This document shows positions 33,670 through 44,554 of a DNA stretch of 49,452 nucleotides, in pieces; the first letter of the stretch is position 1, and each line of letters opens with the position of its first letter. Source of the stretch: Candidatus Omnitrophota bacterium (lineage in GTDB: Bacteria > Omnitrophota > Gorgyraeia > Zapsychrales > Zapsychraceae); the NCBI GenBank assembly GCA_015232535.1, contig JADFZM010000005.1, forward strand, positions 1-49,452, written 5' to 3'. Position numbers and translations under genes: made by a program. The notes under the pieces were generated by a model that saw only the letters and a list, made by a program, of their open reading frames with translations, was not told the origin of the DNA and ran no database searches.

Positions 33670-33981
33670 ATGAAGTTTAAAAAGAAAGACAAACTTACTA
33701 AATTCCAGTGGCAAGTTTTAAAAGAAGCGACTAAAATACCTTTGGGTTGTACCAGAAGCTATAAGTGGATCGCCGAGAAAATCGGCTGCCCTAAAGCCGT
33801 CCGCGCGGTAGGGCAGGCTTTAAAGAAAAACCCGTATCCGCTGATAATTCCCTGCCACCGGGTAATTAAATCCGACGGCAATCTCGGCGGATATGCCGGA
33901 AAACATAACGGAAGAAAGAAATTTATCCTGAATAAGGAAAAAGAAATATTAAAACAATTTAAGGAGCCGGGAAAGACATGA
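33670..33981 (+). CDS. One-domain O6-alkylguanine-DNA alkyltransferase-like protein
   Basis: 'IPLGCTRSYKWIAEKIGCPKAVRAVGQALKKNPYPLIIPCHRVIKSDGNLGGYAGK' with PCHRV active-site Cys; starts the base after the uvrC stop. Confidence 0.9.
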   Translation: MKFKKKDKLTKFQWQVLKEATKIPLGCTRSYKWIAEKIGCPKAVRAVGQALKKNPYPLIIPCHRVIKSDGNLGGYAGKHNGRKKFILNKEKEILKQFKEPGKT

Positions 33982-35057
33982 AATTAAGAGAGATCTTGGA
34001 AATCATGGTAAAAGAGGAAGCTTCGGACCTTTATTTGCGCACCAAGGCTAAGCCGCGGGCAAGGATCAACGGGGCGGTCGAGATAATCATGTCGGAATAT
34101 TTGACCCGGGAAAACATGTTGGAGATAACCAATACCCTTTTGACCGAAGAAAGGCACCGGAGGACGTTTGTCGATAATTATGATGTCGATTTTATCCATG
34201 ACGAACCGGGGGTAGGGAGGTTTCGCGTAAACATTTTCATGCAAAGAGGTACTCCGGCGGTTGTTGCGAGGCATGTATTGACCCATGTAAAAACATTCGA
34301 AGAGTTGAACCTTCCCGTTGAGCTTTGCAAACTTTTTGCCGAGGAGTCAAAGGGCCTGCTTCTTGTCTGCGGCCCCGCCGGTAACGGGAAATCGACCGCT
34401 ATCGCCAGTATGATCGAATACGTGAATATGATCAGCTCGAAGCATATCATAACCATTGAAGACCCGATAGAATTTCTTTTCGCGGATAAGCAAAGTATTA
34501 TAAACCAAAGGGAGATCGGTTTTGACGTCCCTAACTTCCCCTCGGCCTTGAAGCATGTTACGCAACAAAGCCCGGATATAATCTATATCGGTAATATCCG
34601 CGACGAAGAGACAATGCGCGCGGTCATAAACGCGACCGAATTAGGCGCGTTTGTCATGACCACGTTCCACACTATAAACGCGACCCAGACTTTAATGCGT
34701 ATGGTCAATTTTTTCCCTCCTCACTTGCATGATGAGGTTAGGTCCCAGCTGTCTATGATTCTAAGGGGCGTTATATCCCTGCGCCTTTTACCTTGCCGCG
34801 GAGGGCTTGGCCGCGTTCCGGCGTATGAGACTATGGTTGTCACCCCGACCGTATCCCGCCTTATCAGGGAGAACCGGATTAAAGAAATACAGGACTATAT
34901 TGACGACGGGAAGCTTTTCGGCATGCAATCATTCAAGCAGTCTTTGGTCAAGCTGGTCAAACAAGGCGTTGTCGATGCCGATGTTGCCCGGTATTATGCC
35001 GATAGTAAAGATGATTTCGATTTGGAACTGAAGGGTATCAGGCGGGCCATAAGCTAA
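33978..35057 (+). CDS. PilT/PilU-like type IV pilus ATPase
   Basis: 'LLLVCGPAGNGKSTAIASMIEYVN', 'IITIEDPIEFLF', 'MTTFHTINATQTLMRMVNFFPP'. Confidence 0.9.
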   Translation: MKLREILEIMVKEEASDLYLRTKAKPRARINGAVEIIMSEYLTRENMLEITNTLLTEERHRRTFVDNYDVDFIHDEPGVGRFRVNIFMQRGTPAVVARHVLTHVKTFEELNLPVELCKLFAEESKGLLLVCGPAGNGKSTAIASMIEYVNMISSKHIITIEDPIEFLFADKQSIINQREIGFDVPNFPSALKHVTQQSPDIIYIGNIRDEETMRAVINATELGAFVMTTFHTINATQTLMRMVNFFPPHLHDEVRSQLSMILRGVISLRLLPCRGGLGRVPAYETMVVTPTVSRLIRENRIKEIQDYIDDGKLFGMQSFKQSLVKLVKQGVVDADVARYYADSKDDFDLELKGIRRAIS

Positions 35058-35090
35058 TCCGCATTATCCGCCTGTCGGATTTATTCCCAT

Positions 35091-37529
35091 ATGGCAAAAA
35101 AACCACCGACGATAATATTATTCTTGGCTTTTCTTTTCGCAGCGGCTACTTTTACTTTATTGATGGCCTGGCAAAGGTGTTTTTCTTTTACCCTGGGAAG
35201 GGACGCTTTGTCTTCCTGCTCGATATTAGCGTCTTTTTTCTTTGGGATAGGCTTGGGGAGTTATTTTTGTTCCCGCCTCACAAAGAAGTTTAACCGGGAG
35301 AGATTATTCTTCGGGATATCAGTTGTTTTTTCCGGCCTATATGGGGTTGTGCTTTTATCAATTTTGAAACAGGATCCGATTCCTCTTTCAGGCAAGCTTT
35401 TTGCCATTTCGGGTTGTGTAAAGTATTTTCCGACTGAATTATTGTTAGTACTCTTTTTATCTTTACCCGGGACTTTCGCTGCCGGTAGCGCCGTATCGGC
35501 TTTTATTAACATTGCCTGCAAAAACTATTCGGAGCCGGGCAAGGAAGTTTCTTTAATCTTTGGGACGAGCGCTTTGGGCGCTTGTACGGGGTGTTTATTC
35601 TTCGGATTTATCATGATGCCTATTGCGGGCATTGAGCAAAGTGCTTTTATCGCATTATTAATAAATGTTTTTATAGCTCTTTTCTTTGTTGTCAAAGCTG
35701 ATGTAAGCGAAAAAGGACATGAAGCGGCTCGGCCGGTATCCGCTCTTATCGAGGGGAATAAATGGCTTCTGAGCTTGTTTTTTTTGAGCGGTGTTTTAGT
35801 TTCCGGATATCACACAACATGGCTGAGGGTCTTAAGTTTTTACAGCCCTAGCCGGGTTGTCAATAGCCTATGCGCTGTCTCGGTATTTTTATCGGGCATC
35901 GCCATAGGCTGTATTTTTTTATACGCGCAGATAAGAAAGATGTTGAATAACAAAGAAATGCTTGTACTCTCATGTATCGGGGTCGGGTTGGCTTGCCTAG
36001 TAACCGTTCCTCTATGTTATTCTTTCCCGTCAATTGCTCAAGGCCTTCTTTATGGGCAAAGAGATATGATATCGAGCGTTTCGGCTTTTAAACTTTGGCA
36101 GGTTAATTTCATTTTGTCTTTTTTATCAATATTCCTTCCCTCTCTTTTTATCGGCCTGGGGATTCCTTGCGCTTATGATATGTTCGAAAAAGAGAAAAAA
36201 TATTATTCTTTGTTTACGGGCCTAATTTTGCCGCTTGCTTTTTTGGGTATGGGGGCGGGCGTATTGATTTTTGTTTATTTAGTCCTTCCCTGCTTTGGCC
36301 TTCACGGCAGCCTGGGGATGCTCTCTTTTTGCTGTATCCTCTGCGGATTAGCGGCGGCTTATATTTTGAAGATAAATATTAAGGGGCCGGAGAGGCTGCT
36401 TATCTATCCGTCTTTGATAATTGCCATGTTCTTTGGGATCGGGGGACTTCCTTTTGTCAGGGATAATGTGACCATGAAAAAGAAAGGCGCTTTTTTTAAA
36501 TATGAACGTGCTCGAAAAAGAAGGATGGCCTTGCCGGTAGAACAGAGGTTGCTTCATTATAAAGCTTATCCCGGGCATACTATCTCGGTGTTGGAAGAGG
36601 AAGTCAAAGAAGTAGAGGCGCAAAGGACCTTGCAGGCCGATTCTAACATTATAGGGGCTACCGATTTTTATTCTAGGGCAGAGGCAAAGCTGACGGGGCA
36701 TATACCGCTGGCTTTGAATCTATATGCAAAGGATATATTGCTTTTTGGTTTCGGGACAGGTGAAGCCGCGGCTTCTATTCTTTTATACGATGTCGCTTTG
36801 GACTGTGTCGAGGCCGAAAGGGGTATTTTAAAGGCGCAAGATTATTTTAAAGCGGAGAATAAGGGCGTTTTAAAAAATCCCAGGCTCAAGATGATCGTGA
36901 ATGACCCGCGAAGGTACCTAAATTTTACGGATAGGAAATATGACGTCATTGCATTGTCATCTTCTTTGTTTTACGAAAAGAGCCCCGGATTTTATACTCG
37001 CGAGTATTTTTTGCTGATAAAAAGACATCTAAATAGAAACGGCATAGCCGCGGTGTGGATACCTCTTTCCGGAGAGAGCAATTTTGACTCAAGGGTCATT
37101 ACCAGGTCTTTTTTGTCCGTTTTTCCTAACACCACTGCTTGGTACGCAGGCGGAAGGCATTTACTTCTTGTATCTTCGGAGGGAGAACCAAGCGTCGATT
37201 ATTCTAAGCTAAATGAAATTTTCAGCCGCTCGGAGCTTAAGGATGATTTGGCGCAAGCTGAGATTTTAAGCCCGGTAGGCTTCGTTAAGTTATTTCTACT
37301 AGATGAAAAAGAGATTAAGAATTATTCCGACTCAGCTTTTATAAACGAAGACAATTTCCCTTTTCTTGATACTCTTGGCATTGAATCCGTTTATGATAAT
37401 AGAAATAAAACGGCCGAACTTTTCTACTTTGCTAAAGGCAATAAATTTGATTATATTAAAAATGCCGGGAAGGAAGAAAGGCGGGAGCTCTTAAAAGCCC
37501 TGATGCCCAGGCTGGTCAATCAATTTTGA
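35091..37529 (+). CDS. Multi-TM protein fused to a spermidine synthase-like domain
   Basis: N-terminal ~430 aa multi-TM; C-terminal 'DILLFGFGTGEAAASILLYDVALDCVEAERGILKAQDYF...DPRRYLNFTDRKYDVIALSSS' SpeE-like Rossmann pattern. Confidence 0.8.
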   Translation: MAKKPPTIILFLAFLFAAATFTLLMAWQRCFSFTLGRDALSSCSILASFFFGIGLGSYFCSRLTKKFNRERLFFGISVVFSGLYGVVLLSILKQDPIPLSGKLFAISGCVKYFPTELLLVLFLSLPGTFAAGSAVSAFINIACKNYSEPGKEVSLIFGTSALGACTGCLFFGFIMMPIAGIEQSAFIALLINVFIALFFVVKADVSEKGHEAARPVSALIEGNKWLLSLFFLSGVLVSGYHTTWLRVLSFYSPSRVVNSLCAVSVFLSGIAIGCIFLYAQIRKMLNNKEMLVLSCIGVGLACLVTVPLCYSFPSIAQGLLYGQRDMISSVSAFKLWQVNFILSFLSIFLPSLFIGLGIPCAYDMFEKEKKYYSLFTGLILPLAFLGMGAGVLIFVYLVLPCFGLHGSLGMLSFCCILCGLAAAYILKINIKGPERLLIYPSLIIAMFFGIGGLPFVRDNVTMKKKGAFFKYERARKRRMALPVEQRLLHYKAYPGHTISVLEEEVKEVEAQRTLQADSNIIGATDFYSRAEAKLTGHIPLALNLYAKDILLFGFGTGEAAASILLYDVALDCVEAERGILKAQDYFKAENKGVLKNPRLKMIVNDPRRYLNFTDRKYDVIALSSSLFYEKSPGFYTREYFLLIKRHLNRNGIAAVWIPLSGESNFDSRVITRSFLSVFPNTTAWYAGGRHLLLVSSEGEPSVDYSKLNEIFSRSELKDDLAQAEILSPVGFVKLFLLDEKEIKNYSDSAFINEDNFPFLDTLGIESVYDNRNKTAELFYFAKGNKFDYIKNAGKEERRELLKALMPRLVNQF

Positions 37530-37625
37530 TTTCTTTACTTTCACGACGAAAATTAATGCTAGTATTTTGAACTAATTTTGATATTATAACTGATACTATT
37601 ATAAGACGAAATAACCAGAGGATTT

Positions 37626-38712
37626 ATGTTCGAGAAGATAAAGGCCATCGAAGAAAAGCTTAGCCAGCTGAGGGGGTATCTTTGACCTTCCGCAGAAAGA
37701 GAAGTCTGTGCGGGAGATACAGGAGAAGATGAACCAGCCTAACTTCTGGGACGATTCAAATTCCGCCAATAAGTTAATGAAGGAGCTCAAATACCTCAAG
37801 AATTGCGTGGAACCTTTCGAGCGAAATCAAAGCAAGATCAAGGATCTCAAGGAATTACTGGAATTATCCGCCGAAGACGAGGCTATGAAACAGCAGATAT
37901 CGGATGAGATCGTAGGCGTTGAAACCGAGGTCAATACCCTTGAGCTGCAAAGCCTGCTTTCCGGGCAGTTCGATAAAAATAACGCGATACTCAGCATTAA
38001 TGCCGGAGCCGGAGGGACCGAATCGTGCGACTGGGCGAGCATGCTGTTGAGGATGTACGTGCGCTGGGCGGAGGACAAGGGGTACTCGGTAAAAAGCCTT
38101 GATATCCTATACGGAGAAGAAGCGGGGATAAAGAATGTCACGATCGGCATCGAGGGCGATATGGCCTACGGTTATCTTAAATGCGAAAAAGGTGTCCATC
38201 GCTTGGTAAGGATCTCTCCGTTTGACTCGAATAAAAGGAGGCACACTTCCTTCGCCTCGGTCGACGTGATACCGGAGATAGAGGAGGATATCGAGGTGCA
38301 GTTAAACCAGGAAGACCTAAGGATCGATATCTACCGCTCTTCCGGGCCCGGAGGACAGAGCGTGAATACGACCGACTCCGCGGTCAGGATCACGCATATA
38401 CCGACGGGAATAGTTTCTCAGTGCCAAAACGAGCGCTCCCAGCTGCAGAATCGGCAAAAGGCGATGAAGATATTGAAATCCCGGATTTACGAAAAAAAGA
38501 TGAAAGACCAGGAAGAGCTGATGAGCAAGGAATACGGCCAGAAACAAAAAATAGAATGGGGCAGCCAGATAAGAAGCTATGTCATGCACCCCTATTCGAT
38601 GGTTAAGGACCATCGCACCGAATTTGAGACAGGGAACGTCCAAAAGGTCATGGACGGGGACATAAATTCATTTATTGAATCATATTTGAAGTTAAAACCG
38701 GAAGACAGGTAA
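37626..38712 (+). CDS. prfB: Peptide chain release factor 2 with programmed +1 frameshift at 37680-37686
   Basis: Zero frame [22 protein letters not shown] then +1 frame [16 protein letters not shown]...; AGGGGG SD-like + CTTTGAC slippery/stop; '[23 protein letters not shown]' GGQ motif. ORF track shows only 37708..38712. Confidence 0.95.
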
Positions 38713-38716
38713 CAAT

Positions 38717-41707
38717 ATGTACGATTTTCTCTTTAGAAAAGCGATAATTAAAAGAGCCCAAAGCTATATTGATAAATTGCGGCCTAAGGTCAGTGTTTTT
38801 ATCCATGATGAAATACCTCTTCCGTCGATAAAGATCATTAAGCGCCAGGCGCAGGTAGCCGCTAAGATAAATGCGATGGAGGATGCGATAGCGCGGATGA
38901 GCGACGAAGAACTGCGAAATAAGACTTCCGAATTCAAGGCGAGGTACCACAGCGGGGTAAAAGACAAAAAGCAGGAACTTGCACAGATGGAACAAGCTTT
39001 AAGAGAGGCACCATCGGAAGAGGAAAAAAAGGCGCTGACCATTCAACTTGAGGAGAAGGATAAGGAGTTGGTAAAGCTCAAAAGGTCTGTTTTGGACGGG
39101 ATTTTGCCGGAGGCCTTTGCGGTAGTCAGAGAATCGGGCAAAAGGACCCTTAAAATGCGGCATTTCGACGTTCAGCTCATAGGCGGCATGGTCCTTCACG
39201 AGGGCAATATCGCGGAGATGACGACCGGGGAAGGAAAGACGCTTGTGGCGACTTTGCCCGCTTATCTTAATGCCTTGACCGGGGAAGGGATTCATATCGT
39301 CACGGTAAATGATTATCTGGCGAAGAGAGACCGGGAATGGATGGGCCCGATCTATGAATTCCTGGGTTTAAAGGTCGGAGTTATTTATCATGACATGGAT
39401 TTTCGCGACAAGAAAAGCGCTTATGACTGCGACATTGTATACGGGACTAACAGCGAATTCGGATTTGATTACCTGCGCGACAATATGGCTAATTCGGTCG
39501 AGGATATGTTCCAGCGCCGGCATTATTTCGCGATCGTCGATGAGGTGGACAGCATTCTCGTTGATGAAGCCCGGACGCCTTTGATTATCTCGGGGCCGGC
39601 GGAGGAGTCGACGGATAAATATTACCGGGCGAACGAGATTTCAAAGAAACTCAAAGGCCGCCGGGTCACCGAATCCGAGGAGATCGACGCGAAAAGAAAA
39701 GAGATCGACCTCTCTAAAGGTGTTGATTACACGGCTGATGAGAAGGCGAAATCGGTGTCGATGACCGAGGAAGGCGAAAAAAGGGCCGCCGGGCACTTCG
39801 GCATAGATAATCTGCACGACATGGAGACAATAGAATACCGCCATCATATACTGCAGGCGATAAAAGCGCATGAGTTTTTTAAGCGGGACGTTGATTATGT
39901 GGTGAAAGACGGCCAGGTAATAATCGTCGATGAATTTACCGGCAGGCTGATGCCGGGGCGCAGGTGGTCGGACGGTCTGCACCAGGCAGTTGAGGCGAAA
40001 GAGGGGATCAAAATCGAGCGCGAGAACCAGACACTGGCGACGATAACCCTCCAGAATTATTTCCGTTTTTACGAAAAACTTGCCGGCATGACGGGAACCG
40101 CCTACACCGAAGTCAATGAGTTTAAGAAGATTTACAACCTCGACTGTATCGTTATCCCTACCAATAAAAAGTTGCAGAGGGTGAATTATCCCGACAGCAT
40201 TTATAAGACAACCGCGGAGAAGTATTCGGCGGTCGTCGAGGAAATAGCCGAAAAGAATAAAAACGGCCAGCCGGTATTGGTCGGCACCATATCCATAGAA
40301 AAGTCCGAAATTTTATCCCGCATGCTCAAACAAAGAGGCATCACGCATCAGGTTTTGAACGCCAAATACCATGAAATGGAAGCGCACATTATCGCCCAGG
40401 CCGGGCGTTACAAGGCGGTAACTATAGCGACCAATATGGCGGGCCGCGGAACCGATATTATGCTCGGAGGCAATGCCGAATATTTGGCGAAGAGCCTGGC
40501 CAGGGAACAATTGAAGGATGAAGAGGATAAATCAAAATCGGAGGAGATGATAAAAAGGTTTGTCGAGCAATTCCGCGTCCAGGTGAAAGAAGAGCACGGA
40601 AAGGTTGTCGCTTCGGGTGGCTTGCATGTTATCGGCACCGAGCGGCATGAGGCGAGGCGTATCGATAATCAGCTGCGGGGGCGCCAGGGCAGGCAGGGTG
40701 ACCCGGGCTCATCGCGTTTTTTTATCTCCCTTGAGGATGATCTGATGCGGCTTTTCGCATCGGACAGGATAATCTCGCTTATGAACACCCTCGGCATGGA
40801 GGAAGGCCAGGTCTTAGAGCATCCTTGGCTGACCAAGGCGATTGAGACGGCGCAAAAACGCGTCGAGAATTATAACTTTGAGATCAGGAAACACCTTTTG
40901 GATTTTGATAATGTGATGAACAAGCAAAGAGAGGTTATCTATGACCTTAGGCGGGATATACTTGAAAGCAGCGATGTAAAAGAGATGGTCGTCGCGGCCA
41001 TGCGCGATTTGGTCGCCAGGGTGGTAAAAGAGTATCTATATATCGAGAAGCCGGAGAACACCTGGGATATTGAAGGCTTACAGGCTTATCTTAAGCATAC
41101 GTTCGATTACGATATTTCGGCAGAAAAAGAGTCCCTGCCTTCTCTCTCCCAACAAGAGATACAGGACCTTGTCCTTGATGCTTTAATGCAAATTTACAAA
41201 AAGAAGGAAGAAGAGTTTGGGATAGACAACCTCAGGCATCTTGAGAGGATGTTCTTGCTCCATACGATCGACACCAAATGGAAAGACCATCTTTATGCCA
41301 TGGATCAGATCAAAGAAGGGATCGGGCTGCGTTCTTACGCGCAAAGAGACCCTTTAGTCGAGTATCAAAGAGAAGGCTTCGCGATGTTTCAGGCGATGTA
41401 TGATTCTATTAATCAGGAAGTAGCCGAGATAATTTTTAAGATACAGCCCGCCGGAAAAGAGGCAAGGCTAAGAAGCGTTTTTAATTCGATCCCGCAGAAT
41501 TTTGTACATAACGAAATCTCGGGCATGGACGAAGCAAAGATGAGGGCTTCCCGGATGGCGCAAGAGGCGCAGGAACAGGACAATGAACTCCCCTCCCAGG
41601 GAGCATCTTCGGTAAGCACGCAAGTTAACTCCGGCCCGAAAGTCGGAAGAAACGAGCCCTGCACCTGCGGCAGCGGCAAAAAATATAAAAAATGCTGCGG
41701 AAAGTAA
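38717..41707 (+). CDS. secA: Protein translocase subunit SecA
   Basis: '[20 protein letters not shown]', '[21 protein letters not shown]', C-terminal SEC-C '[20 protein letters not shown]'. Confidence 0.98.
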   Translation: MYDFLFRKAIIKRAQSYIDKLRPKVSVFIHDEIPLPSIKIIKRQAQVAAKINAMEDAIARMSDEELRNKTSEFKARYHSGVKDKKQELAQMEQALREAPSEEEKKALTIQLEEKDKELVKLKRSVLDGILPEAFAVVRESGKRTLKMRHFDVQLIGGMVLHEGNIAEMTTGEGKTLVATLPAYLNALTGEGIHIVTVNDYLAKRDREWMGPIYEFLGLKVGVIYHDMDFRDKKSAYDCDIVYGTNSEFGFDYLRDNMANSVEDMFQRRHYFAIVDEVDSILVDEARTPLIISGPAEESTDKYYRANEISKKLKGRRVTESEEIDAKRKEIDLSKGVDYTADEKAKSVSMTEEGEKRAAGHFGIDNLHDMETIEYRHHILQAIKAHEFFKRDVDYVVKDGQVIIVDEFTGRLMPGRRWSDGLHQAVEAKEGIKIERENQTLATITLQNYFRFYEKLAGMTGTAYTEVNEFKKIYNLDCIVIPTNKKLQRVNYPDSIYKTTAEKYSAVVEEIAEKNKNGQPVLVGTISIEKSEILSRMLKQRGITHQVLNAKYHEMEAHIIAQAGRYKAVTIATNMAGRGTDIMLGGNAEYLAKSLAREQLKDEEDKSKSEEMIKRFVEQFRVQVKEEHGKVVASGGLHVIGTERHEARRIDNQLRGRQGRQGDPGSSRFFISLEDDLMRLFASDRIISLMNTLGMEEGQVLEHPWLTKAIETAQKRVENYNFEIRKHLLDFDNVMNKQREVIYDLRRDILESSDVKEMVVAAMRDLVARVVKEYLYIEKPENTWDIEGLQAYLKHTFDYDISAEKESLPSLSQQEIQDLVLDALMQIYKKKEEEFGIDNLRHLERMFLLHTIDTKWKDHLYAMDQIKEGIGLRSYAQRDPLVEYQREGFAMFQAMYDSINQEVAEIIFKIQPAGKEARLRSVFNSIPQNFVHNEISGMDEAKMRASRMAQEAQEQDNELPSQGASSVSTQVNSGPKVGRNEPCTCGSGKKYKKCCGK

Positions 41708-42234
41708 ATAAAGAAAATTCTCCGGGGATAAATCTGTTCGCTTTTCTGCTTATTCTGGCCTCATATAACAAGCTCATCGGTTTTTTAAACTTTTCATATT
41801 ACCGGTTTATGTTTCAGGGCCTTTCCGAAGACATGCAACTTGCCCGGTACATATTTTCCGTAACTTTAAGGATAGTCGGTATAATTGTGGGAATAGGGCT
41901 TTTGTACCGAAAAGAACTTTTCCGGAAAGTTTTTCTTGTTCTTTGCCTGGCTACGGTAATTTCATTGCCGTTTAAGCACCCTTTTTCGGTTTTTAAAAAC
42001 ATCGCTATTTACCGCGAATATCAGCAGGGTATCAACATCCTTCCCGAGGGGACAAAAACGGCAAATTTGAAGTATCCTGTTTTTCCCAAGGGATTGAAAG
42101 ATTACACCCTTAAGTTTCCTAGTTTTCCGTTTATTTCCATGGCCTCTTTTATGGCCGTTGATGCTGTTTTTGCCATTGCCGGGATTTTGTTTTTCCGCCT
42201 GCCGCGGGTGAAAAAATGTTTTGAGGGCAAATAG
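41692..42234 (+). CDS. Small multi-TM protein of unknown function
   Basis: 180 aa hydrophobic, start overlaps secA end by 16 nt, stop abuts lnt start. Confidence 0.6.
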   Translation: MLRKVNKENSPGINLFAFLLILASYNKLIGFLNFSYYRFMFQGLSEDMQLARYIFSVTLRIVGIIVGIGLLYRKELFRKVFLVLCLATVISLPFKHPFSVFKNIAIYREYQQGINILPEGTKTANLKYPVFPKGLKDYTLKFPSFPFISMASFMAVDAVFAIAGILFFRLPRVKKCFEGK

Positions 42235-43773
42235 ATGATAATTTCTTCCCCAAAAATCCGCGATATTTTGTTGTGCCTGGCCTCCGCCGCGTTAATAACA
42301 CTATCTTTCCCTAAAACCGACTGCTGGATTTTGGCTTGGGGGGCTTTGGTGCCTTTTTTCTTCGCCATTGAAGGCAAGAAGCCGAAAGAGGCGTTTAAGA
42401 CCGGATTTTTATTCGGGGCCTTGTTATTTCTTGGCACCCTCTACTGGTTTTTTAATATTACCCGTTGGTTTTCTTTTATCGCCGGATTTGGAGTGGGTTT
42501 GCTTATCTTGTATTTAGCGCTTTATCCCGCATTTTTTGGGTTATTTTATACCTATTTCTCAAACAAAAAAATATTCGGGAAATTGATATTGATCCCGTGC
42601 CTTTGGGTCGCCTTGGAATTCATCCGCGCGAGGGCGTTAAGCGGTTTCGGGTGGGTTTCTTTTGGGTACAGCCAATACCGGAATCTATACTTTGCCCAAA
42701 TTGCCGATATGACCGGCGTGTACGGAGTTTCTTTCGCTATCGTTTTAACGAACGTGGCTTTGAAAAGCGCGATTAGCGAATATATGGCCGGAAAAAGCGT
42801 TCTAAAAGCCGCGAAAATTATTTTACCTGCTCTTGTTATTTTAGCGCTTGTTTTTTCTTATGGGTACTTTAAGGTAAAGCGGGACAATAACGCTATCAAA
42901 AACAGGAAAACACAGAGAGTGGGAATAGTTCAGCCTAACATTCTCCAGGATGATAAGTGGCATCAGGAAAAGTGGGAAGGTATTATCGGGAAGCTGGATT
43001 CTCTTTCCTCCTCTTTTGTGCGGGGGGATGTTGAAATGATAGTTTGGCCGGAATCGATTGTCCCGGCTGTTTTGGAAGACGATATTGCCCTTAAGGGCCG
43101 GTTACACGATTTTGTAAGTGATAAACAGATTCCGCTTTTGTACGGGATAAATACGCGGGAAGGAGATAAATATTATAACTCGGCTGTTCTTTTGTCGGCG
43201 GATTCACAGCAAATCGCCAGCTATTCAAAAATACACCTTGTCCCTTTCGGGGAATACCTTCCTTTTAGAAAAGAATTGCCTTTTCTTTCCGATTTAGTAC
43301 CGATAGGAGATTTTACTTTCGGCAAGGAATATGTACTCTTCCCTTTTCCCGGGGAGAAAGAGTTGTTTTTTTCGGTATTGATCTGCTTTGAAGATACCGT
43401 CGAAACTTTGGCGCGAAAAGCTGTGCAAAAAGGAGCGGGGTTTTTGGTCAATATCACAAATGATGCCTGGTTCGGGGACTCTAAGGAGCCGTTCCTGCAC
43501 CTTCAGGCGGCGGTTTTCCGGGCGATAGAGAACAATCGCTTTATGGCCCGTTCGGCCAATACGGGGGTCAGTTGTTTTATCGATAATATGGGCCGTGTTT
43601 ATAATGCGGTTTCATCAAAGGGGAAGAGGCTTGTTTATTCCGACGGGACTTCTGCCGGCGGAGTTATTTTTATCCGCGAAATGACTTTTTACACAAAATT
43701 CGGAGATATTTTTACATATTTGTGTTTTGGATGTATACTAATATCCGTAATCCTAAAATTGAGGAAATTTTAA
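42235..43773 (+). CDS. lnt: Apolipoprotein N-acyltransferase
   Basis: 'VGIVQPNILQDDKWHQE', 'MIVWPESIVP', 'LICFEDTVETLARKAVQKGAGFLVNITNDAWFGDSKEPFLHLQAAVFRAIENNRFMARSANTGVSCFID'. Confidence 0.95.
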   Translation: MIISSPKIRDILLCLASAALITLSFPKTDCWILAWGALVPFFFAIEGKKPKEAFKTGFLFGALLFLGTLYWFFNITRWFSFIAGFGVGLLILYLALYPAFFGLFYTYFSNKKIFGKLILIPCLWVALEFIRARALSGFGWVSFGYSQYRNLYFAQIADMTGVYGVSFAIVLTNVALKSAISEYMAGKSVLKAAKIILPALVILALVFSYGYFKVKRDNNAIKNRKTQRVGIVQPNILQDDKWHQEKWEGIIGKLDSLSSSFVRGDVEMIVWPESIVPAVLEDDIALKGRLHDFVSDKQIPLLYGINTREGDKYYNSAVLLSADSQQIASYSKIHLVPFGEYLPFRKELPFLSDLVPIGDFTFGKEYVLFPFPGEKELFFSVLICFEDTVETLARKAVQKGAGFLVNITNDAWFGDSKEPFLHLQAAVFRAIENNRFMARSANTGVSCFIDNMGRVYNAVSSKGKRLVYSDGTSAGGVIFIREMTFYTKFGDIFTYLCFGCILISVILKLRKF

Positions 43774-43786
43774 ACGGAGGAAAGAA

Positions 43787-44512
43787 ATGTTTAAGAATAA
43801 GCAGATGAACATTAAAACAATCGGTTACACCCTGGCGGTGCTCTACGCGCTTTCCTTATGGGCTTTTGTTATTTTTATCCAAATCCCCGACTATACAAGC
43901 CGCATTGTGGTCTATTTCTTGCTTTTTGTCGCTTTGTTCGTCGGGTCGATTGCGGTTATCCGGATGCAGGAATGGGGGAGGAAGCTTTTAGTCGCAATTA
44001 ACGCCGCTATGTTTATAGTCCTTTTTATAAAATTCATCCCTAAGGTAAACATAGTGCCTCTGTCTTATTTTATCCTTAATGCTGTTGTTTTCCTTTATTT
44101 CAACCAAGCCCGAGTTAGGATTCAGTTTGCGGGCAAAAAAACCAATGAATGGAAAAGCATTCTGGTTGTAGACGATGATATTTCCATTATCAAGATAATA
44201 CGCCCGATACTGATGTCGAACGGCTATTCTGTTTTGACCGCCCAAACCGGCGAAGAAGGCATCCAGATTGCTAAGCTGCAAAAGCCGGATTTGGTACTTC
44301 TTGACGTTATCCTGCCCGGGATTAAAGGAAGGGAAGTTTGCAAGCAGTTAAAGAGCGATCCTCTTATGAAGGACATCCCCGTTGTTTTCTTAACGTCCAA
44401 AGATTCTCCGGACGATATCCAAGCGGAAATGAGCCTGGGCGCCAGCGGGCATTTGACAAAACCGGTCAATGCCAAAATCCTTATCTCGACGATCCAGAAA
44501 ATTTTAAGCTAA
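43787..44512 (+). CDS. Membrane protein with C-terminal response-regulator receiver (REC) domain
   Basis: Several TM helices, then 'SILVVDDDISIIKIIRPILMSNGYSVLTAQTGEEGIQIAKLQKPDLVLLDVILPGIKGREVCKQL...VVFLTSK...GHLTKPV'. Confidence 0.88.
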   Translation: MFKNKQMNIKTIGYTLAVLYALSLWAFVIFIQIPDYTSRIVVYFLLFVALFVGSIAVIRMQEWGRKLLVAINAAMFIVLFIKFIPKVNIVPLSYFILNAVVFLYFNQARVRIQFAGKKTNEWKSILVVDDDISIIKIIRPILMSNGYSVLTAQTGEEGIQIAKLQKPDLVLLDVILPGIKGREVCKQLKSDPLMKDIPVVFLTSKDSPDDIQAEMSLGASGHLTKPVNAKILISTIQKILS

Positions 44513-44554
44513 CCTGCATAAAACCTTTTTATTCTCCATTAGGCGAAGGCGATA

